Assembly (NCBI GenBank): GCA_026005175.1
Contig: BPKO01000005.1
Location: 124,001 to 188,000 of the forward strand
Direction: 5' to 3'
Source of the DNA: Candidatus Tectimicrobiota bacterium
Lineage (GTDB): Bacteria; Tectomicrobia; Entotheonellia; Entotheonellales; Entotheonellaceae
DNA: 64,000 bases
Shown: one piece after another, positions 46,244 through 55,053 of the stretch
Layout of the letters: each line of letters opens with the position of its first letter
Numbering within the stretch: the stretch's first letter is position 1
Position numbers and translations under genes: made by a program
Notes under the pieces: generated by a model
Databases searched by the model: none
What the model saw: the letters and a program-made list of their open reading frames with translations, nothing else
What the model was told of the DNA's origin: nothing

Positions 46244-46260
46244 CCGCCGGCCTTTTTCGT

Positions 46261-46289
46261 TTGACACCCCGCCAGAAGACGTGGTATAC
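46261..46289 (+). promoter_or_regulatory. Promoter of the PHP-norQ-norD genes
   Basis: Consensus -35 TTGACA (46261-46266), a 17-base spacer and -10 GTATAC (46284-46289) lie 84 bases before the PHP gene. Confidence 0.5.
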
Positions 46290-46372
46290 GGAAAAAGCTG
46301 CCCGCGCGCCCTGATGCTGCACGCCGAGCCTGTCGTAGGCCTTAGCCGCTGGCCCGAGATGGAGACGGATGC

Positions 46373-47086
46373 GTGATGATCCTCGACTTGCACATCCACA
46401 CCAGCCGTTACTCCGCCGACAGCAGCCTCTGTCCGCAGGTGCTCATTCGCGAGGCCAAGCGGCGCGGCCTGCACGGCGTGGTGGTGACCGAGCACGATTG
46501 CTGCTGGGACCGCTTCCAGGCGCAGGCCCTGGCGCAGGAGCACGGCTTTCTCTTCCTGCGTGGCATGGAAGTCAGCACCGACCTTGGCCACATTCTGGTC
46601 TACGGGCTGGAGACCTACGTGCCCGGTATCATGCGCGCCGAGACACTGCGCCGGGTGGTCGAGGCGGCCGGCGGGGCGATGGTGGCGGCGCACCCCTTCC
46701 GCCGCGCGTTTACCCGCCAGTTTCGCAACGGCCGCGAACCCATGCCGCGGTCGCTCGAAGAGGCGGCGCGGCACCCGCTGTTTGCCCTCGTCGACGGCAT
46801 CGAGGTCTGTAACGGCGGCAGTGCCGATAGCGAGAACCGGCTGGCCATGGAGGTCTGTCACTACCTGGGCTTGACGCCCGTAGGGGGTAGCGACGCCCAC
46901 TCCGAGCACGGCATCGGCTACTACGCCACCCGTTTCGAGGAAGGGATCGCCAGCGAAGCCGACGTGGTGGCGGCGCTCAAGCAAGGACGCACACAGGCGG
47001 TAATGTACCACGCGCACGAAAACGGCGGCGGCTACATAGAGAGCCAAGGGGCAGCGCGCTTTCGGCAGGCGCGAGGGTGGTGCTGA
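46373..47086 (+). CDS. PHP-domain metal-dependent phosphoesterase
   Basis: The 237-residue protein shows the PHP motifs [48 protein letters not shown] and [12 protein letters not shown], which bind a two- or three-metal centre. Relatives hydrolyse phosphodiesters or nucleoside 3',5'-bisphosphates (TrpH type). It ends in a TGATG overlap with the NorQ-type gene, so its product may work with that AAA ATPase. This pairing is not one I know as standard. Confidence 0.85.
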   Translation: MMILDLHIHTSRYSADSSLCPQVLIREAKRRGLHGVVVTEHDCCWDRFQAQALAQEHGFLFLRGMEVSTDLGHILVYGLETYVPGIMRAETLRRVVEAAGGAMVAAHPFRRAFTRQFRNGREPMPRSLEEAARHPLFALVDGIEVCNGGSADSENRLAMEVCHYLGLTPVGGSDAHSEHGIGYYATRFEEGIASEADVVAALKQGRTQAVMYHAHENGGGYIESQGAARFRQARGWC

Positions 47087-47961
47087 TGCAGTCGCGGGAG
47101 ACAGCAACGCGGCAAGAATTGGCCGTGGAAGAGTACCGCCTGCGGCGCAAGCCGTATTACTTGCCTATTGCCGATGAAGTAGAGGTCTTTCTGGCGGCCT
47201 ATGAGGCGCGGCTGCCGGTGCTCCTCAAAGGTCCCACCGGCTGCGGCAAGACGCGCTTTGTCGAGTACATGGCCTACTTGCTCTACCGCGAGGCGCCCTA
47301 CGCCACCCCGGAGCGGCTGGAAGTGCCCAATCCCCTTATCACCGTGGCCTGCCACGAGGACCTGACGGCCGGCGACTTGGTGGGCCGCTACTTGCTGGTG
47401 GGCGAAGAGACGGTGTGGATGGACGGGCCGCTGACCAAAGCGGTGTGCAGCGGCGCCATTTGCTACCTGGACGAGATCGTTGAGGCGCGCAAGGACACCA
47501 CGGTGCTCATCCACGCCCTTACCGACCACCGCCGCATCTTGCCCTTGGACAAGCGCGGTCTCATCCTCGAAGCCCACCCCAACTTCTTGCTGGTGATCTC
47601 GTACAACCCCGGGTACCAGAGCGTGCTCAAGGACCTCAAACCCAGCACCCGCCAGCGCTTTGTGTCCCTTGAGTTTACTTACCCCTCGCCGCAGCAAGAA
47701 GCCTGCATCATTGCCCACGAAAGCGGCGTCAGCCCCGAGGTGGCCGCCGACCTGGCGCTGCTGGGGGCCAAAGTGCGCAACCTGTCGACGCACGGCTGTG
47801 AGGAAGGGGTGAGCACGCGCCTGCTCGTTTACGCCGGGCAGCTCATCGCCCGCGGCATCGAGCCGCGGCGTGCCTGTGACGTGGCCATCTGCCGCGCCAT
47901 TACCGATGACCTCGAGGTGCAGCGCGCCGTGGCCGAGCTGGTGACCACCATTTTCCCTTGA
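47086..47961 (+). CDS. MoxR-type AAA ATPase of the NorQ/CbbQ family
   Basis: The 291-residue ATPase starts at ATG 47086, inside the overlap with the PHP gene. Walker A is [18 protein letters not shown] and Walker B is [23 protein letters not shown]. The sensor region [27 protein letters not shown] and a C-terminal CbbQ_C-type end fit the family. NorQ and CbbQ remodel metalloenzymes (nitric oxide reductase, RuBisCO) together with a von Willebrand A partner, which is encoded next. Neither NorB/C nor RuBisCO genes are present, so the client is unknown. The form-II CoxL is one candidate, because CoxD/CoxE play an analogous role. Confidence 0.9.
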   Translation: MQSRETATRQELAVEEYRLRRKPYYLPIADEVEVFLAAYEARLPVLLKGPTGCGKTRFVEYMAYLLYREAPYATPERLEVPNPLITVACHEDLTAGDLVGRYLLVGEETVWMDGPLTKAVCSGAICYLDEIVEARKDTTVLIHALTDHRRILPLDKRGLILEAHPNFLLVISYNPGYQSVLKDLKPSTRQRFVSLEFTYPSPQQEACIIAHESGVSPEVAADLALLGAKVRNLSTHGCEEGVSTRLLVYAGQLIARGIEPRRACDVAICRAITDDLEVQRAVAELVTTIFP

Positions 47962-47968
47962 GACTGCC

Positions 47969-50194
47969 ATGGCGCCCCTGCACCCCTTCTCTTCCCAGGA
48001 CGTGCCGCTGGCGGCGCAAGACCGCTCGCCGGCTTTGCCGCATGCCGTGGCGCTGGCGCAAGTGCGCCGCATCTTGCAGCTCTACGCCCAGGCGCTGCGG
48101 GGCCGGCCGCTGCAGCTGCATCCCACCGCCGAGCTGGCGGTCCAGGCGCTCCCTGCGGGCGACAGCCCTGTCCTCTACGTGCCGGAGTATATCGACACCT
48201 TTGCCGAAGCTGAAGCGAACTTTGCCGCTTACAAGGTGATCATTTTGCGCCAGGTGGGCTACTGCGAGTGCGGCACCCTGTCCTTTTCCTGGCCGGTGTT
48301 TGGCCAGCGCTACCCCGCAGCCTGGCAGCGCCTGCTGGCCTTGGGCTGCCGCCCGCCCGACGCCGCTCCCTCTGACCGGGAGGGCTTCTTTGCTGCGTTT
48401 CCGCAGCCCGAGCTGGCCCGGCAGCTGTTTTGCATCCTGGAAGACGCCCGCGTTGAGGCCTATCTGCGGCGGCGCTACCGGGGAATTCGCGCGGCGCTGG
48501 CCCGCTTTGCGGCGCAGCGCTTGCAGCAGCGGCCGCCGCTGCTGCAGCTTCCCTGGCCGCAAGTCCTGCTCGAGGGGCTCTTGCAGTGGACGCTTGGCGG
48601 TCCGCGGGGAGCCGCGTGGCCGCCTCCTCTAGCGCCAGCGCTTGCCTTGCTCTGCGCTCGTGCGGTGCCGCTGCTGGCCCAAGAAGCGACCGTGTACGAC
48701 ACGGCGGCAGCGGTGGTGGATTGCTACGGCCTGCTGCACCAGCGGCCCGAGCGGCTGGCGGCCATGGGGCAGGCAGCGCTGGACCAGGTGGCGGCGGGGG
48801 ACCTCGACCTGGCCAGGCTGCTGTGGCAGGCCGGCGACGGCGAGACGAGGCAGCCGGCGCTGCCAGATGACACCGACCCGACTGCTGGACCGGCTACCGG
48901 TTCTCCCGAAGGCAAAACCAAGCCTGAAGAGCTGCAGCAGCCGCTGCGGCTCGAGGCCCTCGATGAAGCCTTGGCCCGCTTTCCGCTTAGCCCCATTCCG
49001 CCAGAAGTCTTGCAGGAGCTGCTGGCCCGTGGCGAGGTGCAGATCGTGGGCCTGCAGCAGGGAGAGGTTGGTGAGACGAGCGGGCTCTTTCTTCCCAACC
49101 TGGAAGGCCGCGACGGCGCCATGGCGGCCGGTGCGCCCCCAGAGAGCAGGCCGCACCCAGCGCACGCAGCCAAAGAAGAGCCGCTGCTGCCCCAGGAGGG
49201 AACGTTTCTCTACGACGAGTGGGACTACCTCCTTGGCGGCTACCGGCGCCACTGGTGCCGGCTGGTGGAGACGGTGCTGACCGATGAAGGCACGGCCTTT
49301 GTGCAGGAGACACGGCAGAAGTATGCCGACCTCCTGGCGCGCCTGCGCCGGCAGTTCCAGCAGCTGCGCCCCGCAGAGCGGCAGCGGCGCCGGCGGCTCG
49401 TCGACGGCGAGGCGATCGACCTCGACAGCGCGGTGGCCGCGGTGGTAGACCGCCGGGCCGGCCAGCCTTTTTCTGATCACGTGTACGTGCGGCGCGAGCG
49501 GCGCCGGCGCAGCGTGGCCGCCGTCTTCCTGCTGGACATGAGCGCTTCTACCGACGACGAGGTACCGCCGGCGCCGGCGCAAGAGGCCCCGACGCCGCGC
49601 CCGTACGACTTCTCTGGCTTTGTCCAAGACGATTATTATGCGCCGCCGGCAGGGCCTGCCCCGCGGCGGCGGGTCATCGACGTGGAAAAAGAGACAGTGG
49701 TGCTGCTGGCCGAAACCCTCGAAGTGCTCGGCGATGCCTACGCCGTGTACGGCTTTTCGGGCTACGGCCGCGACCAGGTCGACTTCTTTGTGGTCAAGGA
49801 CTTTGCCGAGCGCTACGATGCGCGCGTGCAGGGGCGGATTGCTGCCATCCAGCCGCAGCGCAGCACGCGGATGGGACCGGCCATCCGCCATGCCACGCGC
49901 AAGCTCCAGCAGCAGGAGGCGCGCACCCGGCTGCTCATGCTGCTCAGCGACGGCTACCCGCAGGACCACGACTACGGCAAGGACCGCACCAGCAAGGAAT
50001 ACGGCATTCAGGACACCACGATGGCGCTGCACGAAGCGCGGCGCAAGGGCGTACAGACGTTCTGCATCACCGTCGATCCCGGCGGACACGACTACCTGCG
50101 CGCCATGTGTCCTGACCGGCAGTACCTGGTGATTGCCGAAGTGGAAAAGCTGCCGCAGGCGCTCCCCAAGATTTACCGGGGGCTGACCATCTAA
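47969..50194 (+). CDS. NorD/CbbO-like von Willebrand factor A domain protein
   Basis: This 741-residue protein is the usual partner of NorQ/CbbQ ATPases. The C-terminal VWA domain (about residues 505-740) has the MIDAS motif as DMSAST in VFLLDMSASTDDE, plus LLMLLSDGYPQDHDYGKDR and the TFCITVDPGGHDYL strand. The N-terminal two-thirds is the NorD-type helical region with low-complexity inserts. It starts 7 bases after norQ. The pair likely delivers ATP-driven conformational change or metal insertion to a client enzyme. Confidence 0.88.
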   Translation: MAPLHPFSSQDVPLAAQDRSPALPHAVALAQVRRILQLYAQALRGRPLQLHPTAELAVQALPAGDSPVLYVPEYIDTFAEAEANFAAYKVIILRQVGYCECGTLSFSWPVFGQRYPAAWQRLLALGCRPPDAAPSDREGFFAAFPQPELARQLFCILEDARVEAYLRRRYRGIRAALARFAAQRLQQRPPLLQLPWPQVLLEGLLQWTLGGPRGAAWPPPLAPALALLCARAVPLLAQEATVYDTAAAVVDCYGLLHQRPERLAAMGQAALDQVAAGDLDLARLLWQAGDGETRQPALPDDTDPTAGPATGSPEGKTKPEELQQPLRLEALDEALARFPLSPIPPEVLQELLARGEVQIVGLQQGEVGETSGLFLPNLEGRDGAMAAGAPPESRPHPAHAAKEEPLLPQEGTFLYDEWDYLLGGYRRHWCRLVETVLTDEGTAFVQETRQKYADLLARLRRQFQQLRPAERQRRRRLVDGEAIDLDSAVAAVVDRRAGQPFSDHVYVRRERRRRSVAAVFLLDMSASTDDEVPPAPAQEAPTPRPYDFSGFVQDDYYAPPAGPAPRRRVIDVEKETVVLLAETLEVLGDAYAVYGFSGYGRDQVDFFVVKDFAERYDARVQGRIAAIQPQRSTRMGPAIRHATRKLQQQEARTRLLMLLSDGYPQDHDYGKDRTSKEYGIQDTTMALHEARRKGVQTFCITVDPGGHDYLRAMCPDRQYLVIAEVEKLPQALPKIYRGLTI

Positions 50195-50208
50195 CAGAGG
50201 AGGGCGTC

Positions 50209-50811
50209 TTGGTCACCGTCATTGGCCTCACCGGCGGCATGGGTTCGGGCAAGAGCACCGCGGCCCGCATCCTAGGAGAACTGGGCGCCGAGGTGATCGA
50301 CGCTGACCGCGTCGGCCACCGCATCTACGCCCCGGACACCCCGGCCTGGCGGGAAATCGTTGCCGCCTTTGGCCCCGAGATCCTGGCCGCCGACCGCACC
50401 GTGGACCGCCGCAAGCTCGGCGCCCGGGTCTTTGCCGAGCCCGAGGCCTTGCAGACCCTCAACCGCATCACGCACGGCAAGATCTATGCTTACATTCAGG
50501 GTCAGCTCGACTACATTCGCGCCAAGCAGGCAGCACGTGTGGTGGTCGTCGAGGCGGCGGTGCTGCTTGAGGCCGGCTGGCGGTCGCTGGTCGATCAGCT
50601 GTGGGTGATTGCCGCCGACGAGGCGGTGGCCCTGGCGCGCCTCAAGGCGTACAAGGGCATGACAGAAGAGCAGGCGCGGGCTCGCCTGGCGGCGCAGCTT
50701 TCTAACGAAGCGCGCATTGCCCAGGCCGATCGCGTCATCTGGAACAACGCCGATCTCGAGGCGCTGCGCCGGGCGATCGAAGAGGCCTGGCACAGCCTCG
50801 AGCGCGCCTAA
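50209..50811 (+). CDS. coaE: Dephospho-CoA kinase
   Basis: This enzyme performs the last step of coenzyme A synthesis, phosphorylating dephospho-CoA. The 200-residue protein has the P-loop GLTGGMGSGKSTAARILGELGA, followed by VIDADRVGH (the catalytic aspartate motif). The lid region RLKAYKGMTEEQARARLAAQ and the end DRVIWNNADLEAL also match CoaE. The start is TTG, supported by AGAGGAGGGCG five bases upstream. Its TAA overlaps the end of the convergent ATP-grasp gene by 4 bases. Confidence 0.94.
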   Translation: MVTVIGLTGGMGSGKSTAARILGELGAEVIDADRVGHRIYAPDTPAWREIVAAFGPEILAADRTVDRRKLGARVFAEPEALQTLNRITHGKIYAYIQGQLDYIRAKQAARVVVVEAAVLLEAGWRSLVDQLWVIAADEAVALARLKAYKGMTEEQARARLAAQLSNEARIAQADRVIWNNADLEALRRAIEEAWHSLERA

Positions 50812-51521
50812 GGTGAGGGGGAAGCGGCCAGCACCATGCGGGCGTCAACCGCCAGGGCCCCCTGGGGGTAGGCGTAGACAGGGTTGAGGTCGATTTCCCG
50901 CACCTGCGGGGTGCGCTGCACGAAGTCCGACAGGGTGAGCAGGAGGCTTTCCAGCGCCGCCAGGTCGGCCGGCGGGGTGCCGCGGTAGCCCTGCAGGAGG
51001 GGAAAGCCTTTGATCTCGCGAAGCATCTCGGCGGCGTCTCGGGGCGTAAGGGGAACGATGCGGAAAGCCACGTCCTGCAGGAGTTCCACCAGCACGCCGC
51101 CCAGGCCAAACATGAGCACCGGGCCAAAGGTGGCGTCGGTGGTCATGCCGACGATCACTTCCACCCCGGGAGGGGCCATGCGCTGCACGGTCACCCCCTC
51201 GAGCCGGGCCGCCGGCAGGCGCTGTGACACTTGATGGCAGATGTCCTGAAAGGCTTGCTGTACCTCGGCCCCGTTGCGCAGCTGCAGGCGCACGCCGCCC
51301 ACGTCGGACTTGTGGACGACATCGGGGGAGGAGACTTTCAGCACCACGGGGTAGCCGATGGCCTCGGCCAGCCGCACCGCTTCTTCGGCCGAGGTGGCCA
51401 GCTGCGGCAGCGTGGTGGCAATGCCGAGGTCGTGCAGGACCTGCTTGGCTTCGAGTTCGCTAAGGAGGGTACGGCCTTGCTGCAAGGCGGCGGCAATCAC
51501 GGGATGGGTCGCCACGGGCAT
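50808..51521 (-). CDS. ATP-grasp protein (acyl-CoA synthetase NDP-forming beta-subunit type)
   Basis: The 237-residue protein matches the ATP-grasp_5 domain of ADP-forming acetate/acyl-CoA synthetases. It has [43 protein letters not shown] and [40 protein letters not shown]. The C-terminal [23 protein letters not shown] is the family's metal-binding end. The CoA-binding alpha part is absent, so it is either a separate beta subunit or a partner of an alpha subunit encoded elsewhere. ATG 51521 has AGGAGAG upstream. Confidence 0.88.
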   Translation of the reverse strand: MPVATHPVIAAALQQGRTLLSELEAKQVLHDLGIATTLPQLATSAEEAVRLAEAIGYPVVLKVSSPDVVHKSDVGGVRLQLRNGAEVQQAFQDICHQVSQRLPAARLEGVTVQRMAPPGVEVIVGMTTDATFGPVLMFGLGGVLVELLQDVAFRIVPLTPRDAAEMLREIKGFPLLQGYRGTPPADLAALESLLLTLSDFVQRTPQVREIDLNPVYAYPQGALAVDARMVLAASPSP

Positions 51522-51610
51522 CAGCTCTCCTGGTTGCGGGTTGCGGTTGCGGCAGGAGTCTACCACTGCCCGGGTGGGCCGTCAATGCGGGCAGGCGTGG
51601 AGGAAAACCC

Positions 51611-52333
51611 ATGCGTGCAGACGGACGGCGGCATGACGAGCTGCGGCCGGTGACCATCACCCCAGGGGTGAACAAGTACGCCGAGGGCTCGGCCCTCATT
51701 GCCATGGGCGATACGCGGGTGCTGTGCACGGCCTCGGTGGAAGAGACGGTGCCGCCGTTTCTGCGCGACACCGGCTCGGGGTGGGTGACGGCCGAGTACG
51801 CCATGCTGCCGCGGGCCACAGCGACGCGCAGTGCGCGCGAAGCCACGCGGGGGCGGCTAGGCGGCCGCACGCAGGAAATTCAGCGCCTCATCGGCCGCTC
51901 GCTGCGTGCTGTTGTCGACCTGGCGCAGCTGGGCGAGCGCACCATTTACCTTGACTGCGATGTCCTGCAGGCCGACGGCGGCACGCGCACGGCTGCCATT
52001 ACCGGCGCCTACGTGGCCCTGCACTTGGCCTTGCAGCGCCTGGTGACGCAGGGCCTGCTCTCTGCGCTTCCCCTGCGCGACAGCGTGGCGGCGGTGAGCG
52101 TGGGCATCGTTGCCGGCGAGATCTATCTTGATCTCAGCTACGACGAGGACGTGGCGGCAGAAGTCGACATGAACGTGGTGATGACGGGTAGTGGGGCGCT
52201 GGTCGAGATCCAGGGTACGGCCGAAAAGCGCCCCTTTGACGAAGCGCAGCTCTTGCAGATGCTATCTCTGGCCCGCCGCGGCCTTGCCCAGCTTACGGCG
52301 GTGCAGCGGGCTGCCCTGGGGCTGGCGGGGTAA
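51611..52333 (+). CDS. rph: Ribonuclease PH
   Basis: The phosphorolytic 3' exoribonuclease matures tRNA 3' ends. The 240-residue protein begins [29 protein letters not shown]. It contains [36 protein letters not shown] and [23 protein letters not shown], all characteristic. It lies just upstream of the tRNA-Pro gene, on the same strand. GGAGGAAAACCC precedes the ATG. Confidence 0.95.
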   Translation: MRADGRRHDELRPVTITPGVNKYAEGSALIAMGDTRVLCTASVEETVPPFLRDTGSGWVTAEYAMLPRATATRSAREATRGRLGGRTQEIQRLIGRSLRAVVDLAQLGERTIYLDCDVLQADGGTRTAAITGAYVALHLALQRLVTQGLLSALPLRDSVAAVSVGIVAGEIYLDLSYDEDVAAEVDMNVVMTGSGALVEIQGTAEKRPFDEAQLLQMLSLARRGLAQLTAVQRAALGLAG

Positions 52334-52380
52334 AACCCCTGTTGCAGGCCGGCGGTACCCTATGATAGCTTACAGCACGG

Positions 52381-52455
52381 CGGGGCGTAGCGCAGTCTGG
52401 CGAGCGCGTCGGTTTTGGGAACCGAAGGTCCCCGGTTCAAATCCGGGCGCCCCGA
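52381..52455 (+). tRNA. tRNA-Pro (anticodon TGG)
   Basis: A full cloverleaf can be drawn over 75 bases. The acceptor stem pairs CGGGGCG with CGCCCCG, with A as discriminator. The anticodon arm is TCGGT-TTTGGGA-ACCGA with anticodon TGG. The T arm is CCCGG-TTCAAAT-CCGGG. CCA is not encoded. The reverse strand of its 3' end carries the last codons of an island gene, which indicates an integration or deletion junction at this tRNA. Confidence 0.95.
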
Positions 52456-52838
52456 CTTGGAAACTCAAGGAGCGGCGAGCCACTGAAGATCCAGGTCTCA
52501 ATCTCCGGCTCGATAACTACCACCTCGGCACGACCTGCCAACCCCTTCTTCTTGAGCTCTTCACGCACGGCAGCCTCGGTGGCCGCGGCTGTGTCGTGCG
52601 GGTTGCCGTCGAAGGCGTGGTCGAAGACGAGCAGGCCCCGTGCGTCTTGTGCCGCGCCGATGAGGCCGGCCAGCAGCTCCGCGCCCGTGTGCAGGCAGCC
52701 CGGGTCGTGCTGGGGATGCCGGTAAAGCTGGTAGGCGATCTCGCGGATGCCAAGAGCACGGTAGCGCCGGCCGAGCAGCGCATCAAGCGCAGCCTCGATG
52801 TCCTTATCGGCCACGAGGCCCACCAGCTCGGCCCTCAT
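52437..52838 (-). CDS. TOPRIM-like/DUF4276-type protein paired with an AAA ATPase, C-terminally cut at tRNA-Pro
   Basis: The product begins MRAELVGLVADKDIEAALDA and has LLVFDHAFDGNPHDTAAATEAAVREEL and a C-terminal EPEIETWIFSG. This order (acidic xxDKxxE, then an aspartate-rich strand, then ExExW) resembles TOPRIM-fold nucleases of the DUF4276/RloB kind that accompany AAA ATPases in phage-defence modules. The frame ends inside the tRNA-Pro gene; the last residues (PSRGARI) are antisense tRNA sequence. Relatives continue well past the ETWIFSG motif, so 133 residues is probably a truncated length. Its ATG overlaps the ATPase stop (ATGA). Confidence 0.6.
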   Translation of the reverse strand: MRAELVGLVADKDIEAALDALLGRRYRALGIREIAYQLYRHPQHDPGCLHTGAELLAGLIGAAQDARGLLVFDHAFDGNPHDTAAATEAAVREELKKKGLAGRAEVVVIEPEIETWIFSGSPLLEFPSRGARI

Positions 52839-54147
52839 CTGAGCACTCCCGCCGCAAATAGCGTTGCAAGGTCAAGCGTCCCCCGCCACGCCTTGAGGCG
52901 CGGGTGGTCGCTGCCGCGGACCACCGCGGTTGCTCCCTCCTTGCCGCGCGCAAAACAGAGCAAGTCCTCTGGGCGTGCGAGGCCGAGGATCACCGGCGAG
53001 TGGGTGGCCAGGAGCACTTGCGCGCCGTAAACCGACGAGAGCGCCTGATAGACCGTCTCCACAGCACGGGGATGGATGCCGTTTTCGGGCTCCTCGACGA
53101 GATAGATCCCGCCCTCGACGTCGCCGCTGTAAGCCAAAAGCGTGAGCGCTAGAAGGCGGAGCGTGCCGTCGGAGACGAGCCAAGCGGGCGCCTCGAGCCC
53201 GTTTTCGTAGCGGATGACCAAGTAGCGGTGCCGGTCCTCGGCGCGTTCGGCCGTGTCGATGTTCACCACGTCGGGCAGGGCCTCGCGCACGTGTTCGATC
53301 CAGCGCCGGTAGCGGTCGGGGTCGGCTGCCTTCAGGCGGTCGATGACGTACGGCAGGTTCGAGCCGTCCGGCAGGAAGCCCGCCTTGCGGGTCGGTGCGG
53401 CAGGTCGCCGCATCGCTTCTGCCGAGAGCGCCAGCCGCCGCACCCCGGCCCTGGAGCGTGTCGCGCAGCCAGAGGGCGCAGGGAAAGCGCTCGCGGTCTT
53501 CCGGCAAGCTCGCGAGCGCGGCCTTTCCTGAGGGGAGCGTAAAGGGCGCATTCCAGCCTGTGGTCTCCGAGATGTAGTCGGCGCGCTCGCCCCGTACGAC
53601 GATTTTCTTCCATCCGGCGGGCGCGTGCCGGCGTGGCGGCTTGACGATGTGCTCGGGTGGCTCGGCCGGCGCGGGGAAAAGCGCGGCTTGCCGCGGAGGC
53701 CTGGGCGTCTCGGATGCGGCCTTCATAAGCCACAGGTTCTCTCTCTCGACACGAGGGGTATCGTCAGTTTGGATCGCGATCTCGTAGCGGACGCGGTCGT
53801 ATCTGCTCTTTGTTTGGTCTCGAAGAGCGGGGGGAACGGCGAGCTCGAGGGCAACCTCAAAGCGGCCTCCTTCACGCAGCCACGTGAGGTGCTTCGGGTC
53901 GGGGCCCGCGGTGCGGCACGTCGGTGCGGGGGTCACCGCGCACCGCCGCATCAAGATCGGTTCGGAGCAAGTCGCCGACGAAAGCCACCACATCGAGGAA
54001 GGTGGACTTGCCGCTCGCATTTGGCCCTACCAGAAGCTGAAACGGCGCGAGCGGCTGGTCGATGTACTGCAAACACCGGTAGCGAAGCGCCTGCATGCGC
54101 ACTATTCCGCATTGCCTGCTGACGGGACCTTCTCGACTTCGGTTCAT
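52835..54147 (-). CDS. AAA_21-type ATPase of a defence-like AAA/TOPRIM pair (two frameshifts)
   Basis: The N-terminal segment MQALRYRCLQYIDQPLAPFQ followed by LLVGPNASGKSTFLDVVAFVGDLL holds Walker A. The C-terminal part holds GGIYLVEEPENGIHPRAVETVYQAL (Walker B and D-loop) and VLLATHSPVILGL. This is an SMC/RecF-like ATPase of about 437 residues. Frames change near 53925 and near 53446. One-base corrections give a continuous protein. ATG 54147 has GGAGGTGGTGAC upstream. The next gene overlaps its stop by 4 bases, so the two are expressed as a pair. OLD, PARIS, Gabija and Septu share this two-gene logic, but I cannot assign it to one of them. Confidence 0.7.
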
Positions 54148-54266
54148 GTCACCACCTCCGAGCAGTAAGCCGCTGCCTCTGCCATGGTGTCGTCCGTGGC
54201 GCCATGGCAGCGCATCTGCTTACATATGGCCGGCGAGGCCGCGGCGAGGCTTTGGAAGTCGCAGCG

Positions 54267-54713
54267 TTAAGCCGCAAAGCGAATGATTTCCAGCTCTGCT
54301 GCGCGGTCGACGCCCGCGAGAATCTCGTCCACACCGCGGAGTACGCGATCCTCTTCCCGCTCATTCAAGCTTGGACGATACGCCGTGACCACTCTGACAT
54401 TATCTCCCTCAAGATCGACTGCAAACAAGAGATGAAATGCATCGTGGCCATAGCACGAGAGCGACGGGGTCAGGTCTTGAATCGTGACTTGCCCCGAGCG
54501 GACCATCGCCCAGGGGTTCACCCACACCGCCTCAGCGCTAGCCGAGGCCGCCTGCGTGGCACAGGGGTGCGCCTTCAAATCGTAGGGAGATGGTCCATGA
54601 GGTCTCCCGTTGGCAACAGGCGCACCGTTGTCTGCAAGCGGAGGCACGACCACGCCCAGATCGTAAACTCGCTGCGGCAGCGCAGCAAGCAGGTGATCGA
54701 TAAGAGCTTGCAT
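54267..54713 (-). CDS. Chimeric ORF with a DUF4258-like C-terminal part interrupted by an inverted-repeat element
   Basis: The last 66 residues (SLSCYGHDAFHLLFAVDLEGDNVRV, then VTAYRPSLNEREEDRVLRGVDEI) resemble the end of small DUF4258-type toxin-like proteins. The preceding VTIQDLTP is encoded by the 22-bp inverted repeat at 54466-54487. The first 75 residues come from inside the element and look non-homologous. The gene was therefore probably split by the element and the present ORF is accidental. I give low weight to any function. Confidence 0.35.
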   Translation of the reverse strand: MQALIDHLLAALPQRVYDLGVVVPPLADNGAPVANGRPHGPSPYDLKAHPCATQAASASAEAVWVNPWAMVRSGQVTIQDLTPSLSCYGHDAFHLLFAVDLEGDNVRVVTAYRPSLNEREEDRVLRGVDEILAGVDRAAELEIIRFAA

Positions 54714-54972
54714 CCCCTAGACCTGCAGCGCCTCGCCGCGGCCTCGCTGGTCAGCTTTGAGCGGAGGTGCGCGCTGGCTCGTGCCTTGCGGCAAGCCCAG
54801 GTGGCGGCGCAGCGGCGCAAGACCCAGGCCGCAGAGCCTTGCTGTCCTGGCGCCAAGGTGGCTTTTGTCCACCCCCGCACCTGACAGCTCTCCTGACGCA
54901 GCCGCGGGCTGCCGCGCCTGGGCCCTCAAGGGGGACGCTGCTGGCGACCTTCACGATTCAAGACCTGACCCC
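54466..54972. mobile_element. 507-bp element bounded by 22-bp perfect inverted repeats, no transposase
   Basis: The left end (54466-54487, starting GGGGTCAGGTCTTGAA) and the right end (54951-54972, ending CAAGACCTGACCCC) are exact reverse complements over 22 bases, with the GGGGTC side outermost. Between them lie 463 bases with no convincing gene. The end sequence resembles widespread short repeats found near REP-associated transposases, and the layout is that of a non-autonomous MITE-like unit. The left end lies within a small gene it seems to have disrupted. The 54714-55053 stretch holds only the right half of this element and the spacer before the FtsK gene. Confidence 0.6.
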
Positions 54973-55053
54973 ATGCCCTGATCCCGAGCCGCGATGAAGG
55001 GTGGCCTCGCCCACCTGCAGCGGCGGTGGACTCCCAGAGGCCAGGGCTGCCGG

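Noticed and set aside
52191-53030. 279-residue plus-strand ORF running through tRNA-Pro
   Set aside because: It overlaps rph, the tRNA and the antisense of the TOPRIM-like gene and has no coding signature.
54714-54954. Short minus-strand ORFs (60-100 residues) in the gap before the FtsK gene
   Set aside because: They have low-complexity Arg/Ala-rich composition, no ribosome-binding sites, and lie within the inverted-repeat element.
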